Of a stretch of 64,000 nucleotides of DNA, positions 33,504-42,082 are shown piece by piece (within the stretch, counting starts at the first letter, position 1; every line of letters starts with the position of its first letter). A program made the translations under genes and the position numbers. This stretch comes from Phyllobacterium sp. OV277. Its GTDB lineage: Bacteria > Pseudomonadota > Alphaproteobacteria > Rhizobiales > Rhizobiaceae. The stretch is taken from the NCBI RefSeq assembly GCF_900104355.1, contig NZ_FNIY01000002.1:1-64000 (forward strand). Direction: 5' to 3'. The notes beneath the pieces are model-generated. The model saw nothing but the letters and a program-made list of their open reading frames with translations. It ran no database searches and was not told where the DNA came from.

Positions 33504-35377
33504 TGGGAAGCCGTCTTAACCGCCGGGACCTGCTGAAATATTCCAGTGCGGCGGCGCTGTCAGCGCTCGCCCCGCGCGTGGCGCTGGCGGAGGTCAAAAC
33601 CGGTGTGCCACTGTATGGCCTTTCGGCTTTTGGCGAGCTGAAATATCCGGCGGATTTCACCCATTTTGAATACACCAATCCCGATGCGCCGAAGGGTGGC
33701 ACCTTCTGTTTTTCACCCGGTACCTGGTTTTTCAATCAGTCGCCGCAAACCTTCAACACATTGAATGGTTTCAGCGCGCGCGGTGATGCGCCGCCCCGTA
33801 TCGAACTGTGTTTCGACACACTGATGGCATCAGCGCTGGATGAGCCTGATTCGATCTACGGGCTGGTTGCCGAGAATGTGACGGTTTCCGAAGATAAAAA
33901 GACATTTGTCTTCAAGATGCGGCCTGAAGCGCGTTTTCATGATGGTTCGCCGCTGACGGCGCATGATGCTGCATTCAGTTATGAAACACTCAAGACCAAA
34001 GGCCATCCCGATCTCATCGTCCTGATGGCGGAACTTAAAGAGATTGTCGCGCAGGATGATCATACGCTGCGTCTTGGCTTTTCCGGCAAGCATTCCGATC
34101 GCGCCATTCTCGATATTGCTGCGACAATACCGATCTTTTCCAAAGCCTGGTATGCGACGCGCGATTTTGACGCCTCGACGCTGGAAGCGCCACTGGGTTC
34201 GGGGGCCTATCGTGCCGCAACAATTCTGGTGGGACAAACAATCGAATATGAACGGGTCGCGGACTATTGGGCGAAGGATTTGCCTGTCCAGCGCGGCTCC
34301 AATCATTTTGATCGCATTCGCATCGAGTTCTTTCGCGAGCGTCAGGCAGATTTCGAATCCTTCAAGAAGGGCGATATCTATTGGAGAACTGAATCTGTCG
34401 CCAAAACATGGGTGACGGAATATAATTTTCCGGCCATTCAGCAAAAACGCGTGGTGAAACGCGAATTCTCAAGCGAAAAGCGTCCAGTGCTACAGGCATG
34501 GGCAATCAATGAGCGCCGCGAACAATTCCGGGATCAGCGCGTGCGGGAAGCCATTGCGCTCTGCTTTGATTTTGAGTGGACCAGCAAGAACTTTTTTTAC
34601 GACGTCTACAACCGATCGCAATCTCTGTTTGAGAAGTCGGAGTTTCGCTCCGAAGGCAAGCCATCGCCGGAAGAACTTGTTGTCATGGAGCCACTGCGCG
34701 ATAAGCTACCGCCGGAGATTTTCGGTGATGCGCTTCTGCAACCAACCTCGGATGGATCAGGACGCGACAGAAACAATCTGCGGCGTGCGGTCGAGTTGAT
34801 AACAGCGGCGGGATTCACTCGCCAGAATGGCAAATTTGCCGATTCCAAAGGCAAACCGCTCAATCTTGAGCTGTTGATTTTTGCCGAAGTCTTCACCCGG
34901 TCTTCAACGCCGTTCATCAACAACCTCAACGCCATCGGCATCAATGCATCGTTGCGGCTGGTTGATCCCACACAATATCAGGTCCGGCTGCAGGATTTCG
35001 ATTTCGATATGATCGGCGCAGCCTATTCGCTTGGCCCGACGCCGACCGAGGAAAGCCTGCAGGCAATGTTCGGCTCCAAATCCGCAGCTATTCCGGGATC
35101 AACAAATTTTCCCGGTCTCGCCGACCCAACCGTGGATGCGCTGATCCAGAAGGTGAGCGGGGCCAAATCGCGGGCGGAGCTGATCACGATTATGCGTGTT
35201 CTGGATCGGCTCTTGCGTATAAGACGCGACTGGATTCCAAATTGGTATAGTGCGAATCACCTGATCGCCTATTGGGATATGTTCGGTTTCAAGGAGCCGA
35301 AGCCCGATTATGGTTTTCCGGTGGAAACGCTATGGTGGCGTGACGAAGCAAAGGCAAAGGCAATTGGCAAGTTTTGA
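33500..35377 (+). CDS. yejA: extracellular solute-binding protein, family 5 (YejA-type), second copy, Tat signal
   Basis: This 625-residue binding protein starts with ATG at 33500, overlapping the stop of the first copy (ATGATG). The signal peptide carries a twin-arginine motif, NRRDLLKYSSAAALSALAPRVALA, so export is by Tat, unlike the Sec signal of its partner. The mature protein begins FTHFEYTNPDAPKGGTF, with ARFHDGSPLTAHDAAFSYE and FDFDMIGAAYSLGPTPTEESLQAMF. The C-terminus (GFPVETLWWRDEAK) is family-typical. It is closer to the classic YejA in arrangement, next to yejB (30 bases). Two binding proteins for one importer would widen the peptide range or split it by export route. Confidence 0.92.
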   Translation: MMGSRLNRRDLLKYSSAAALSALAPRVALAEVKTGVPLYGLSAFGELKYPADFTHFEYTNPDAPKGGTFCFSPGTWFFNQSPQTFNTLNGFSARGDAPPRIELCFDTLMASALDEPDSIYGLVAENVTVSEDKKTFVFKMRPEARFHDGSPLTAHDAAFSYETLKTKGHPDLIVLMAELKEIVAQDDHTLRLGFSGKHSDRAILDIAATIPIFSKAWYATRDFDASTLEAPLGSGAYRAATILVGQTIEYERVADYWAKDLPVQRGSNHFDRIRIEFFRERQADFESFKKGDIYWRTESVAKTWVTEYNFPAIQQKRVVKREFSSEKRPVLQAWAINERREQFRDQRVREAIALCFDFEWTSKNFFYDVYNRSQSLFEKSEFRSEGKPSPEELVVMEPLRDKLPPEIFGDALLQPTSDGSGRDRNNLRRAVELITAAGFTRQNGKFADSKGKPLNLELLIFAEVFTRSSTPFINNLNAIGINASLRLVDPTQYQVRLQDFDFDMIGAAYSLGPTPTEESLQAMFGSKSAAIPGSTNFPGLADPTVDALIQKVSGAKSRAELITIMRVLDRLLRIRRDWIPNWYSANHLIAYWDMFGFKEPKPDYGFPVETLWWRDEAKAKAIGKF

Positions 35378-35407
35378 ACTGATCCTCCCCTGCGGAGCAC
35401 CGTCTTA

Positions 35408-36511
35408 ATGGGAGCCTATATTCTACGGCGTTTGCTTCTGATGATACCGACCCTGTTCGGAGTTTTGCTAGTCTGCTTCGTGATTGTACAATTCGTGCCC
35501 GGTGGTCCTGTGCAGCGCATTATCGGTCAGTTGACCGGTCAGGGCGGCAATGCACTTGATCGTATCGGCGGTGGCGGAGCCGATTTTGGCCAGACCAATG
35601 AATCGCTTGGCACGGGCGCAGCCAATTCGAAATATCGTGGTGCGCAGGGCCTCGACCCTGCCTTTATCGCCAGCCTTGAAAAGCAGTTCGGCTTGGACAA
35701 ACCACCGCTGGAGCGTTTCCGCCTTCTGGTGTGGAACTATCTGCGCTTTGATTTTGGCCGGAGTTATTTCCGCGATATCAGCGTGGTGCAGCTCATCAAG
35801 GAAAAACTGCCCGTTTCCATATCGCTGGGGCTATGGATGACGTTGATATCCTATGCGATTTCCATACCGCTGGGGATTCGCAAGGCCATCAAGGATGGCT
35901 CTGCCTTCGACGTCTGGACCAGTGCCGTTGTCATTGTCGGTTACGCCATACCGGGGTTTCTGTTCGGTATCATGCTCATCGTTTTCTTTGCCGGTGGCTC
36001 ATTCTTTGACTGGTTCCCGCTGCGCGGCCTGACCTCGAACAATTTCGCCGACCTCTCCTTCTTCGGCAAGATTGTCGACTATGCCTGGCATATCGCCTTG
36101 CCCTTGACCGCCATGTTGCTCTCGGCCTTCGCGACGACGACGCTTTTGACCAAGAACTCGTTTCTCGATGAAATCCGCAAGCAATATGTCACGACAGCGC
36201 GCGCCAAAGGCCTGACCGAACGCAAGATTCTCTATGGTCATGTCTTCCGCAATGCCATGCTGATTGTCATCGCCGGGTTTCCCAGCGCGTTCATCTCGAT
36301 CTTTTTCACCGGCCAGCTGCTGATTGAGGCGATCTTCTCGCTCGATGGGCTTGGATTGCTTGGCTATGAATCGATCATCAACCGGGATTATCCTGTGGTG
36401 ATTGCCACGGTCTATATCTTCGCGCTGGTTGGCGTGGTGATCAGCCTTCTCTCCGATCTGCTTTATACGTGGATCGATCCGCGTATCGATTTTGAGCGGA
36501 GGGACGTCTGA
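35408..36511 (+). CDS. yejB: peptide ABC importer permease YejB
   Basis: This 367-residue inner-membrane permease has the DppB/OppB layout. Helix 1 is at residues 7-29, a long periplasmic loop with a Gly-rich insert ([21 protein letters not shown]) follows, and then five helices. The EAA loop that contacts the ATPase is [29 protein letters not shown] at about 256-284. [10 protein letters not shown] near the start is the family hallmark. It forms the membrane channel with YejE, and its stop overlaps the yejE start in ATGA. Confidence 0.95.
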   Translation: MGAYILRRLLLMIPTLFGVLLVCFVIVQFVPGGPVQRIIGQLTGQGGNALDRIGGGGADFGQTNESLGTGAANSKYRGAQGLDPAFIASLEKQFGLDKPPLERFRLLVWNYLRFDFGRSYFRDISVVQLIKEKLPVSISLGLWMTLISYAISIPLGIRKAIKDGSAFDVWTSAVVIVGYAIPGFLFGIMLIVFFAGGSFFDWFPLRGLTSNNFADLSFFGKIVDYAWHIALPLTAMLLSAFATTTLLTKNSFLDEIRKQYVTTARAKGLTERKILYGHVFRNAMLIVIAGFPSAFISIFFTGQLLIEAIFSLDGLGLLGYESIINRDYPVVIATVYIFALVGVVISLLSDLLYTWIDPRIDFERRDV

Positions 36512-37656
36512 TGAGCGATACGACCATCGGCACCCAAGCAACACCCGCCGCAACGCGTCGTCCGCGTATGTCACCGCTCAACGCCCGGCGCTGGCAGAAT
36601 TTCAAGGCCAACCGGCGCGGCTGGTGGGCGTTGTGGATATTCCTGTTCCTGTTCATTGGTTCACTTGGCGGCGGGCTCATTGCCAATGACAAGCCAATCA
36701 TCGTTTCCTACAAGGGCGAAATCCTGTTTCCGGTGCTGGTCGATTATCCGGAGGAAAAATTCAACGGCTTCTATGCGGTGACGGATTATCGCGATCCGGT
36801 CATTCAGGATGAGATCAAGGCTCATGGCTGGGCCATCTGGCCGCCGGTTCGCTACTCCTACCGGACCGTCAACAACGAGCTTCCCGATACGGCACCGTCA
36901 AAGCCATTCTGGCTCTATACGGCTGAGGAGCGTTGTGCGCGCTATCCCCAAGGGGTGAACGATGCCAATTGCACGTTCGGCAACATGAATATTCTGGGAA
37001 CCGACGATCAGGCGCGTGATGTGTTTGCCCGTGCGCTTTATGGTTTTCGTATTTCTGTGCTGTTCGGCCTGATCCTGACCGCAGCGTCGGCTGTGATCGG
37101 CGTGACGGCGGGTGCATTGCAGGGTTATTTCGGTGGCTGGCTTGACCTTCTGGCACAGCGTTTCATCGAAATCTGGTCCTCGGTGCCAACGCTCTATCTG
37201 CTGCTCATCATGGCCTCGATCCTGCCTCCGGGTTTCTGGATTCTGCTCGGGATCATGCTGCTGTTTTCATGGGTGCATTTTGTCGGCATCGTCCGTGCGG
37301 AATTCCTGCGCGCCCGCAATTTTGAATATGTGAATGCGGCGCGGGCGCTTGGCGTGCGCGACCGGACCATCATGTTCCGGCATCTTCTGCCCAATGCCAT
37401 GGTGACGACGCTGACCTTCCTGCCCTTTATTCTCAACGGATCGATCACGACACTGACGTCGCTGGATTTCCTCGGCTTTGGCCTCCCGCCAGGTTCGCCG
37501 TCGCTTGGTGAACTGCTTGCGCAGGGCAAGAACAATCTGCAGGCGCCATGGCTGGGCCTGACCGGGTTCATCGTTATTTCGCTCATGCTGTCGCTGCTGA
37601 TCTTTGTCGGTGAAGCGACCCGTGACGCATTCGATCCGCGCAAGGCTTTCAAATGA
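36511..37656 (+). CDS. yejE: peptide ABC importer permease YejE
   Basis: This 381-residue permease pairs with YejB. The N-terminus is a Thr/Ala/Arg-rich tail of about 20 residues, longer than E. coli YejE (341). Next come NARRWQNFKANRRGWWALWIF and helix 1, the long soluble loop with DDQARDVFARALYGFRISVLFG, and the EAA motif FEYVNAARALGVRDRTIMFRHLLPNA. The closing helices contain LGFGLPPGSPSLGELLAQGKNN, the DppC-type signature. It overlaps yejB and yejF by four bases or less, so the complex is translated as a unit. Confidence 0.95.
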   Translation: MSDTTIGTQATPAATRRPRMSPLNARRWQNFKANRRGWWALWIFLFLFIGSLGGGLIANDKPIIVSYKGEILFPVLVDYPEEKFNGFYAVTDYRDPVIQDEIKAHGWAIWPPVRYSYRTVNNELPDTAPSKPFWLYTAEERCARYPQGVNDANCTFGNMNILGTDDQARDVFARALYGFRISVLFGLILTAASAVIGVTAGALQGYFGGWLDLLAQRFIEIWSSVPTLYLLLIMASILPPGFWILLGIMLLFSWVHFVGIVRAEFLRARNFEYVNAARALGVRDRTIMFRHLLPNAMVTTLTFLPFILNGSITTLTSLDFLGFGLPPGSPSLGELLAQGKNNLQAPWLGLTGFIVISLMLSLLIFVGEATRDAFDPRKAFK

Positions 37657-39284
37657 GTGCGTCCCCTCTCCTTTCCGTGCGTGACCTCTCGGTTGCCTTC
37701 ACCCAGAATGGCCGCCAGTCGATTGCGGTCGATCACATCTCCTTTGACATTGCTCAAGGTGAAACAGTTGCCCTTGTCGGCGAATCCGGTTCCGGCAAGT
37801 CAGTCTCGGCCCTCTCGATCCTGAAGCTCCTGCCCTATCCACCAGCTTCGCATCCATCCGGGCAAATTCTGTTCAACGGGCAGGACCTTCTTGATAGCGA
37901 CGAGGATGATCTGCGCCGCGTGCGTGGCAATGACATCACCATGATCTTTCAGGAGCCGATGACCTCGCTCAATCCGCTTCATTCGATCGAGAAACAGATC
38001 GTTGAAGTGCTGAAGCTGCATCAGGGCATGGGCGACAAAGCTGCCAAGCAGCGCACGCTTGCACTTCTCAATGAAGTAGGCATCCGCGAGCCGGAAAAGC
38101 GCCTCGATGCCTATCCACACCAACTGTCAGGCGGGCAGCGGCAGCGTGTCATGATTGCCATGGCGCTGGCCAACAAGCCGAAGCTGCTGATCGCCGATGA
38201 GCCGACGACAGCGCTTGACGTGACCGTGCAGGCGCAAATCCTGCAACTGCTTGCGGACCTTAAAAAGGCGCAGGGCATGTCGATGCTGTTCATCACGCAT
38301 GATCTTGGCATTGTCCGCAAGATTGCCGACCGCGTCTGCGTCATGACCAAGGGCAAGATTGTCGAGACGGGGCCGACGAAGGAAATCTTCGACAACCCCC
38401 AGCACGACTATACGCGCCATCTTCTGGCCGCTGAACCGAAGGGCAATCCGCCCTCCCCCGATCTTTCAGCTGCCCCTGTGATGCGCGGTGAACAGGTCAA
38501 GGTGTGGTTCCCGATCAAGCAGGGTTTCCTGCGCCGTACCGTTGATCATGTGAAGGCGGTGGATGGTATCGATGTCACCATTCGCGCCGGACAGACGCTG
38601 GGTGTTGTCGGTGAATCCGGTTCGGGCAAAACCACGCTTGGCCTCGCCTTGTCGCGCATGATTTCATCGCAAGGTGTCATTCGCTTTGGTGAGAAGGACA
38701 TCAACCAGTTCTCGTTCAAGCAGATGCGCCCCCTGCGGCGCGAATTGCAGATCGTGTTTCAGGACCCGTTCGGTTCGCTGTCGCCGCGCATGTCGATTGC
38801 CGATATTGTGGCTGAAGGTCTCGCGGTGCACGAGCCGAAACTGTCGGCGGATGAACGTGATGCGCGGGTTGTCGCGGCACTCAGGGAAGTCAATCTTGAT
38901 CCGGAAAACCGCTTCCGCTATCCGCACGAGTTTTCCGGCGGTCAGCGCCAGCGTATCGCCATCGCCCGCGCCATGGTGCTCAATCCGCGCTTTGTCATGC
39001 TGGATGAGCCAACCTCGGCGCTTGATATGAGCGTGCAGGCACAGGTGGTCGATCTGTTGCGCGGATTGCAGCAAAAGCACAATCTGGCCTATCTTTTCAT
39101 CAGCCACGACCTCAAAGTGGTGAAAGCGCTGGCCAATGATGTGCTGGTGATGCGCAATGGCAAGGCGGTAGAATATGGTCCGTCGGAGGAAATCTTCGCT
39201 AATCCGAAGAGCGACTATACAAAAGCACTGATGGCAGCAGCCTTCAGGATAGAAACGGCCGAACAGGGAGCAGTAAGCGAATGA
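37653..39284 (+). CDS. yejF: peptide ABC importer ATPase YejF (two fused nucleotide-binding domains)
   Basis: This 543-residue protein carries two ABC ATPase domains in tandem, replacing the separate OppD and OppF. Domain 1 shows GESGSGKS at about 41-48, the ABC signature LSGGQRQR and Walker B LLIADEPTTALD. Domain 2 shows GESGSGKTT near residue 320, FSGGQRQR and FVMLDEPTSALD. Both have the oligopeptide C-terminal motif after domain 1 (PQHDYTRHLLAAEP) and domain 2 (PKSDYTKALMAAAF). All catalytic residues are present in both halves. The start overlaps yejE in ATGA, and the end overlaps the reductase gene by four bases. Confidence 0.96.
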   Translation: MSASPLLSVRDLSVAFTQNGRQSIAVDHISFDIAQGETVALVGESGSGKSVSALSILKLLPYPPASHPSGQILFNGQDLLDSDEDDLRRVRGNDITMIFQEPMTSLNPLHSIEKQIVEVLKLHQGMGDKAAKQRTLALLNEVGIREPEKRLDAYPHQLSGGQRQRVMIAMALANKPKLLIADEPTTALDVTVQAQILQLLADLKKAQGMSMLFITHDLGIVRKIADRVCVMTKGKIVETGPTKEIFDNPQHDYTRHLLAAEPKGNPPSPDLSAAPVMRGEQVKVWFPIKQGFLRRTVDHVKAVDGIDVTIRAGQTLGVVGESGSGKTTLGLALSRMISSQGVIRFGEKDINQFSFKQMRPLRRELQIVFQDPFGSLSPRMSIADIVAEGLAVHEPKLSADERDARVVAALREVNLDPENRFRYPHEFSGGQRQRIAIARAMVLNPRFVMLDEPTSALDMSVQAQVVDLLRGLQQKHNLAYLFISHDLKVVKALANDVLVMRNGKAVEYGPSEEIFANPKSDYTKALMAAAFRIETAEQGAVSE

Positions 39285-40237
39285 CCGGGACAAGCGACAC
39301 GATTTTTCTGGCTGTAACGGGTTGGGACCCGGAAGTCTGGCTCTCGGAATTTGCCAAGAACGATCCTGCCCGCAAACTCGTGCTGAACACCGATACGGAC
39401 AAGGAAAAGGTCCGTTATGCGCTGGTGTGGAAGCAGCGTCCGGGATCGCTTGCCGATCTGCCGAACCTGAAAGTCATCTTTTCACTCGGTGCTGGCGTTG
39501 ATCACGTTTTCCATGACGACCGGATTCCCGATGTGCCAATCGTTCGCATTGTCTCGCCTGACCTGACTATGCGCATGACCGAATATGTGGTCTGGCAGGT
39601 ACTGGATCACCATCGTCTCGGCTTGCGCTACCGGCAGCAACAGGCTGGCAAGGTCTGGCACGAAGACCGGCGCCAGCCCGCCGCCCATGAAGTCAATGTC
39701 GGCATTCTCGGCATGGGCGTGCTTGGCCGCGATGCTGCGCTGAAGCTGCGCGCGCTGGGCTTCAAGGTGAGCGGCTGGAGCCGCAGGCCGCAGTCCGTCG
39801 AGGGTGTGACAAGCCATCATGGTCCCGATGGGTTGAAGGCTTTCCTGAAGGATGCCGATATTGTTGTGTCCCTGCTGCCATTGACGCCGGAAACCAAAAA
39901 CATTCTTTCCATGAGCCTTTTTGCCCAGATGAAACACGACGGTCCTCTTGGACCGCCAAGCCTGATCAATGCCGGTCGTGGCGGTCTGCAGAACGAGGCG
40001 GATATTCTGGCGGCGCTCGAACGCGGCATGCTCTCGGCTGTCACGCTTGATGTTTTCAACAAGGAGCCATTGCCGAAGGATAGTCCATTGTGGACGCATC
40101 CACAGGTGATTATCACACCACACGCAGCGGCAAGCTCCAGTCCATCCGCACTTGTTCCTGAGATCATCGCGCAGATTGAATCCTATGAGCGTGGTGAGCC
40201 ACTGAAAAATATTGTCGACAGACAAGCGCAGTATTAG
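39281..40237 (+). CDS. D-2-hydroxyacid dehydrogenase, glyoxylate/hydroxypyruvate reductase A-like
   Basis: This 318-residue NAD(P)H-dependent reductase is GhrA-like. The nucleotide-binding Rossmann motif is VGILGMGVLGRDAALKLRALG at about 143-163, followed by SGWSRRP, where the positive residues favour NADPH. LLPLTPETKNILSM and NAGRGGLQNEADIL with a substrate-binding Arg, then the catalytic His in HPQVIITPHAAA, complete the active site. The N-terminal third is the GhrA-type domain (VRYALVWKQRPGSLADLPNLKVIFSLGAGVDHV). It probably reduces glyoxylate or hydroxypyruvate. Its start overlaps yejF by four bases, so it is co-transcribed with the importer for unknown reasons. The FMN riboswitch follows 52 bases later. 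Confidence 0.9.
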   Translation: MTGTSDTIFLAVTGWDPEVWLSEFAKNDPARKLVLNTDTDKEKVRYALVWKQRPGSLADLPNLKVIFSLGAGVDHVFHDDRIPDVPIVRIVSPDLTMRMTEYVVWQVLDHHRLGLRYRQQQAGKVWHEDRRQPAAHEVNVGILGMGVLGRDAALKLRALGFKVSGWSRRPQSVEGVTSHHGPDGLKAFLKDADIVVSLLPLTPETKNILSMSLFAQMKHDGPLGPPSLINAGRGGLQNEADILAALERGMLSAVTLDVFNKEPLPKDSPLWTHPQVIITPHAAASSSPSALVPEIIAQIESYERGEPLKNIVDRQAQY

Positions 40238-40289
40238 AAAAATTTGGCTTTGACCGCCGCTGCTGTTCGGATAGATTATCCGCGTAAGT

Positions 40290-40444
40290 GTTCTCAGGGC
40301 GGGGTGTAATTCCCCACCGGCGGTAATCACTGGATGTCGAAAGATGTCAGGTGCGAGCCCGCGAGCGCTTTCCGGTTCACCGGAAAGGTCAGCAGATTTC
40401 GGTGCAATTCCGAAGCCGACGGTATAGTCCGGATGAAAGAGAAC
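40290..40444 (+). ncRNA. FMN riboswitch (RFN element)
   Basis: The conserved RFN blocks are present in order: GTTCTCAGGGCGGGGTG at the 5' side, CCCCACCGGCGGTAATCA, GAGCCCGCGAGCGC, GTCAGCAGATTTCGGTG, CCGAAGCCGACGGTATAGTCC, and the closing GGATGAAAGAGAAC. The 5' and 3' blocks pair as the P1 stem. It senses flavin mononucleotide and shuts off ribH2, 84 bases downstream. Confidence 0.96.
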
Positions 40445-40455
40445 AACTGAAAGCA

Positions 40456-40488
40456 AGGGCTGCCGTCAGGCAGTCCCTCAGCATTTTT
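40456..40488 (+). terminator. riboswitch-controlled terminator
   Basis: GGGCTGCC (40457-40464) pairs with GGCAGTCCC (40469-40477) with one bulged T and a GTCA loop, followed by TCAGCATTTTT. It lies directly behind the riboswitch and before the ribH2 ribosome site. Such placement suggests FMN binding favours this hairpin and premature termination; an anti-terminator pairing was not worked out. Confidence 0.7.
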
Positions 40489-40527
40489 GGTTGTGCCCTG
40501 ATTCACGTCAACTCGAAGGAGACAGAC

Positions 40528-41019
40528 ATGGATCAGTTCCAGAATAACAATACCCCACATCCCGCACCACGCATCGCCTTTATTCAGGCGCGATGGCATT
40601 CGGAAATCGTCGATCAATGCCGTATCGGCTTTGAAGGCGAACTCAAAAGTCAGGGCGTCATCCCCGCACGATTCGACGTCTATGACGTGCCGGGTTCATT
40701 CGATATTCCGCTTTTGGCCAAGAAGCTGGCAGAAACCGGGCATTATGATGCAATCGTTGCAACGGGTCTGGTTGTTGATGGCGGCATCTACCGGCATGAT
40801 TTCGTCGCCGGGACCGTGGTGAATGCGCTTCTCACCGCGCAGATGGAAACGGGTGTTCCGATGCTGTCAGCAGTGCTGACCCCGCATCATTTTCAGGAAC
40901 ACGCACAACATATCGAGTTCTTCACCAAGCATTTTCTGACCAAAGGTCAGGAAGCAGCGCGTGCGTGTTTGCAGATTATTGGAACGTTCAGGCGCGTGGC
41001 TGAATTGACGGCTGCTTGA
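40528..41019 (+). CDS. ribH2: 6,7-dimethyl-8-ribityllumazine synthase, type II (RibH2)
   Basis: This 163-residue enzyme joins 5-amino-6-ribitylaminouracil and dihydroxybutanone phosphate in riboflavin synthesis. The start ATG is behind AAGGAGA. The sequence follows the Brucella RibH2 type: RIAFIQARWHSEIVDQCR at the start, YDVPGSFDIPLLAKKL, VDGGIYRHDFVAGTVVNAL with the proton-donor His, and VLTPHHFQEHAQHIEFFTKHF. RibH2 forms a decamer and in Brucella is a major immunogen. A separate rib operon with RibH1 is expected elsewhere. The gene is alone behind its FMN riboswitch. The stop lies 7 bases before repeat copy B. Confidence 0.93.
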   Translation: MDQFQNNNTPHPAPRIAFIQARWHSEIVDQCRIGFEGELKSQGVIPARFDVYDVPGSFDIPLLAKKLAETGHYDAIVATGLVVDGGIYRHDFVAGTVVNALLTAQMETGVPMLSAVLTPHHFQEHAQHIEFFTKHFLTKGQEAARACLQIIGTFRRVAELTAA

Positions 41020-41026
41020 GGGGTTT

Positions 41027-41219
41027 CACCCCCCTCTGCCCTGTCGGGCTACCGGGGCGAGCCACGGGTCTCGCCCGTCCTTCGGACCCCCCACAAGGGG
41101 GGAGATCACATTGGCAGTAACGCCTTTGCACAACCGGAAATGTTTCAGATTGTGCAAGATGGTATTGAAGGCTGATCTCCCCCTTGTGGGGGAGATGGGC
41201 GACAGCCCAGAGGGGGGTG
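41027..41219 (-). repeat. ~194-bp intergenic palindromic repeat, copy B (inverted)
   Basis: The reverse complement of this stretch aligns with 28805-28999 over its whole length, about 90 percent identical by eye. The same CACCCCCCTCTG end, CTCCCCCACAAGGGGGAG hairpin, TTGCACAATCTGAAACATTT centre and GGGGTCCGAAGGACGGGCG arm are present. It sits exactly between the convergent ribH2 and NlpC genes, 7 and 5 bases from their stops, and can act as a two-way terminator. At the 5' end this copy carries GGGCTGTCGCCC instead of TCCTGTCGGA, so that block folds on itself. Confidence 0.9.
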
Positions 41220-41224
41220 AAAAA

Positions 41225-42082
41225 CTACAACCGCCGCACCGCTGTCGGCTTGCCATATAGATAATCAATCCGCTCAATAGCATCATGCAGAGGTTCAAGC
41301 GTCACGCTCATGGTATGGCCGCTTGCGTGAAGCAGCATGGAATGGCTGGCCATCATGGCCGCGTGACCCTTCCAGAAAACAAAATCACCGCGCTTCAGAT
41401 TTTTATAATTTTCGTCCGGTTCCACCAATTCGCCTATGGAAGCCGCCTGCATATCCGAATCGCGCAATACGGACTGTCCGGTCATCAGCAGCGACAATTG
41501 CAGGAGACCGGAGCAATCGATGCCAAAGCCTGATACGCCGCCCCAGAGATAGGGGGTGTGAATCAAGGTTTCGGCCACAGCCACATGATCGTCAGTGACT
41601 TCATCAATGGACACGAGATGCTTGGCAATAATCGCCTCACCACTTGGCAAAAGACCATAAAGCGTACCCCGGCGTTCCTCACCGCCCTTTATCGTGACCA
41701 GCGATCCCATGGACAGGGCGTTGGTTGGGGGAAACTTCAGGTCCGAACCCGGATAGACAAAGGTGCGCGGTGCGATAACAATATGGGTTGGCTCGTCATA
41801 GCGCTGATCAAGCGTGGTATCGACGATATAGCCTACATAGCCATCGCGTTCGTTCTGGACCCAGCACCAGCCATTGCTGTCTTCAAACACCAGGACATCA
41901 TCGCCGAACAGAAATTGCGTGGTCACACCGGCATCGCCGCGTGCTTCGCTACGCACGTCAACCACCGGGTCGGAAATGCGCATGGGCTTGCCTTCGACAA
42001 ACTGATCCGCCTCGACCTGCCCGCGCAGGCTTTCATCCGCCAGATCGGGGCGGAACGCATTCAACCGTTTATCCAATGTCAC
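41225..42082 (-). CDS. NlpC/P60-family peptidase with SH3-type domains
   Basis: This 285-residue putative peptidoglycan endopeptidase has two bacterial SH3-like regions at about 36-95 and 100-160, followed by the NlpC/P60 domain at about 165-285. The catalytic Cys190 is in GFGIDCSGLLQLSL, with His240 in WKGHAAMM and a third polar residue near His252 (LLHASGH). No signal peptide is visible, so it may act in the cytoplasm, be exported another way, or be a peptide-recycling amidase. The start ATG overlaps the stop of the MarR-type gene by four bases; the two are co-transcribed. Confidence 0.87.
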   Translation of the reverse strand: MTLDKRLNAFRPDLADESLRGQVEADQFVEGKPMRISDPVVDVRSEARGDAGVTTQFLFGDDVLVFEDSNGWCWVQNERDGYVGYIVDTTLDQRYDEPTHIVIAPRTFVYPGSDLKFPPTNALSMGSLVTIKGGEERRGTLYGLLPSGEAIIAKHLVSIDEVTDDHVAVAETLIHTPYLWGGVSGFGIDCSGLLQLSLLMTGQSVLRDSDMQAASIGELVEPDENYKNLKRGDFVFWKGHAAMMASHSMLLHASGHTMSVTLEPLHDAIERIDYLYGKPTAVRRL

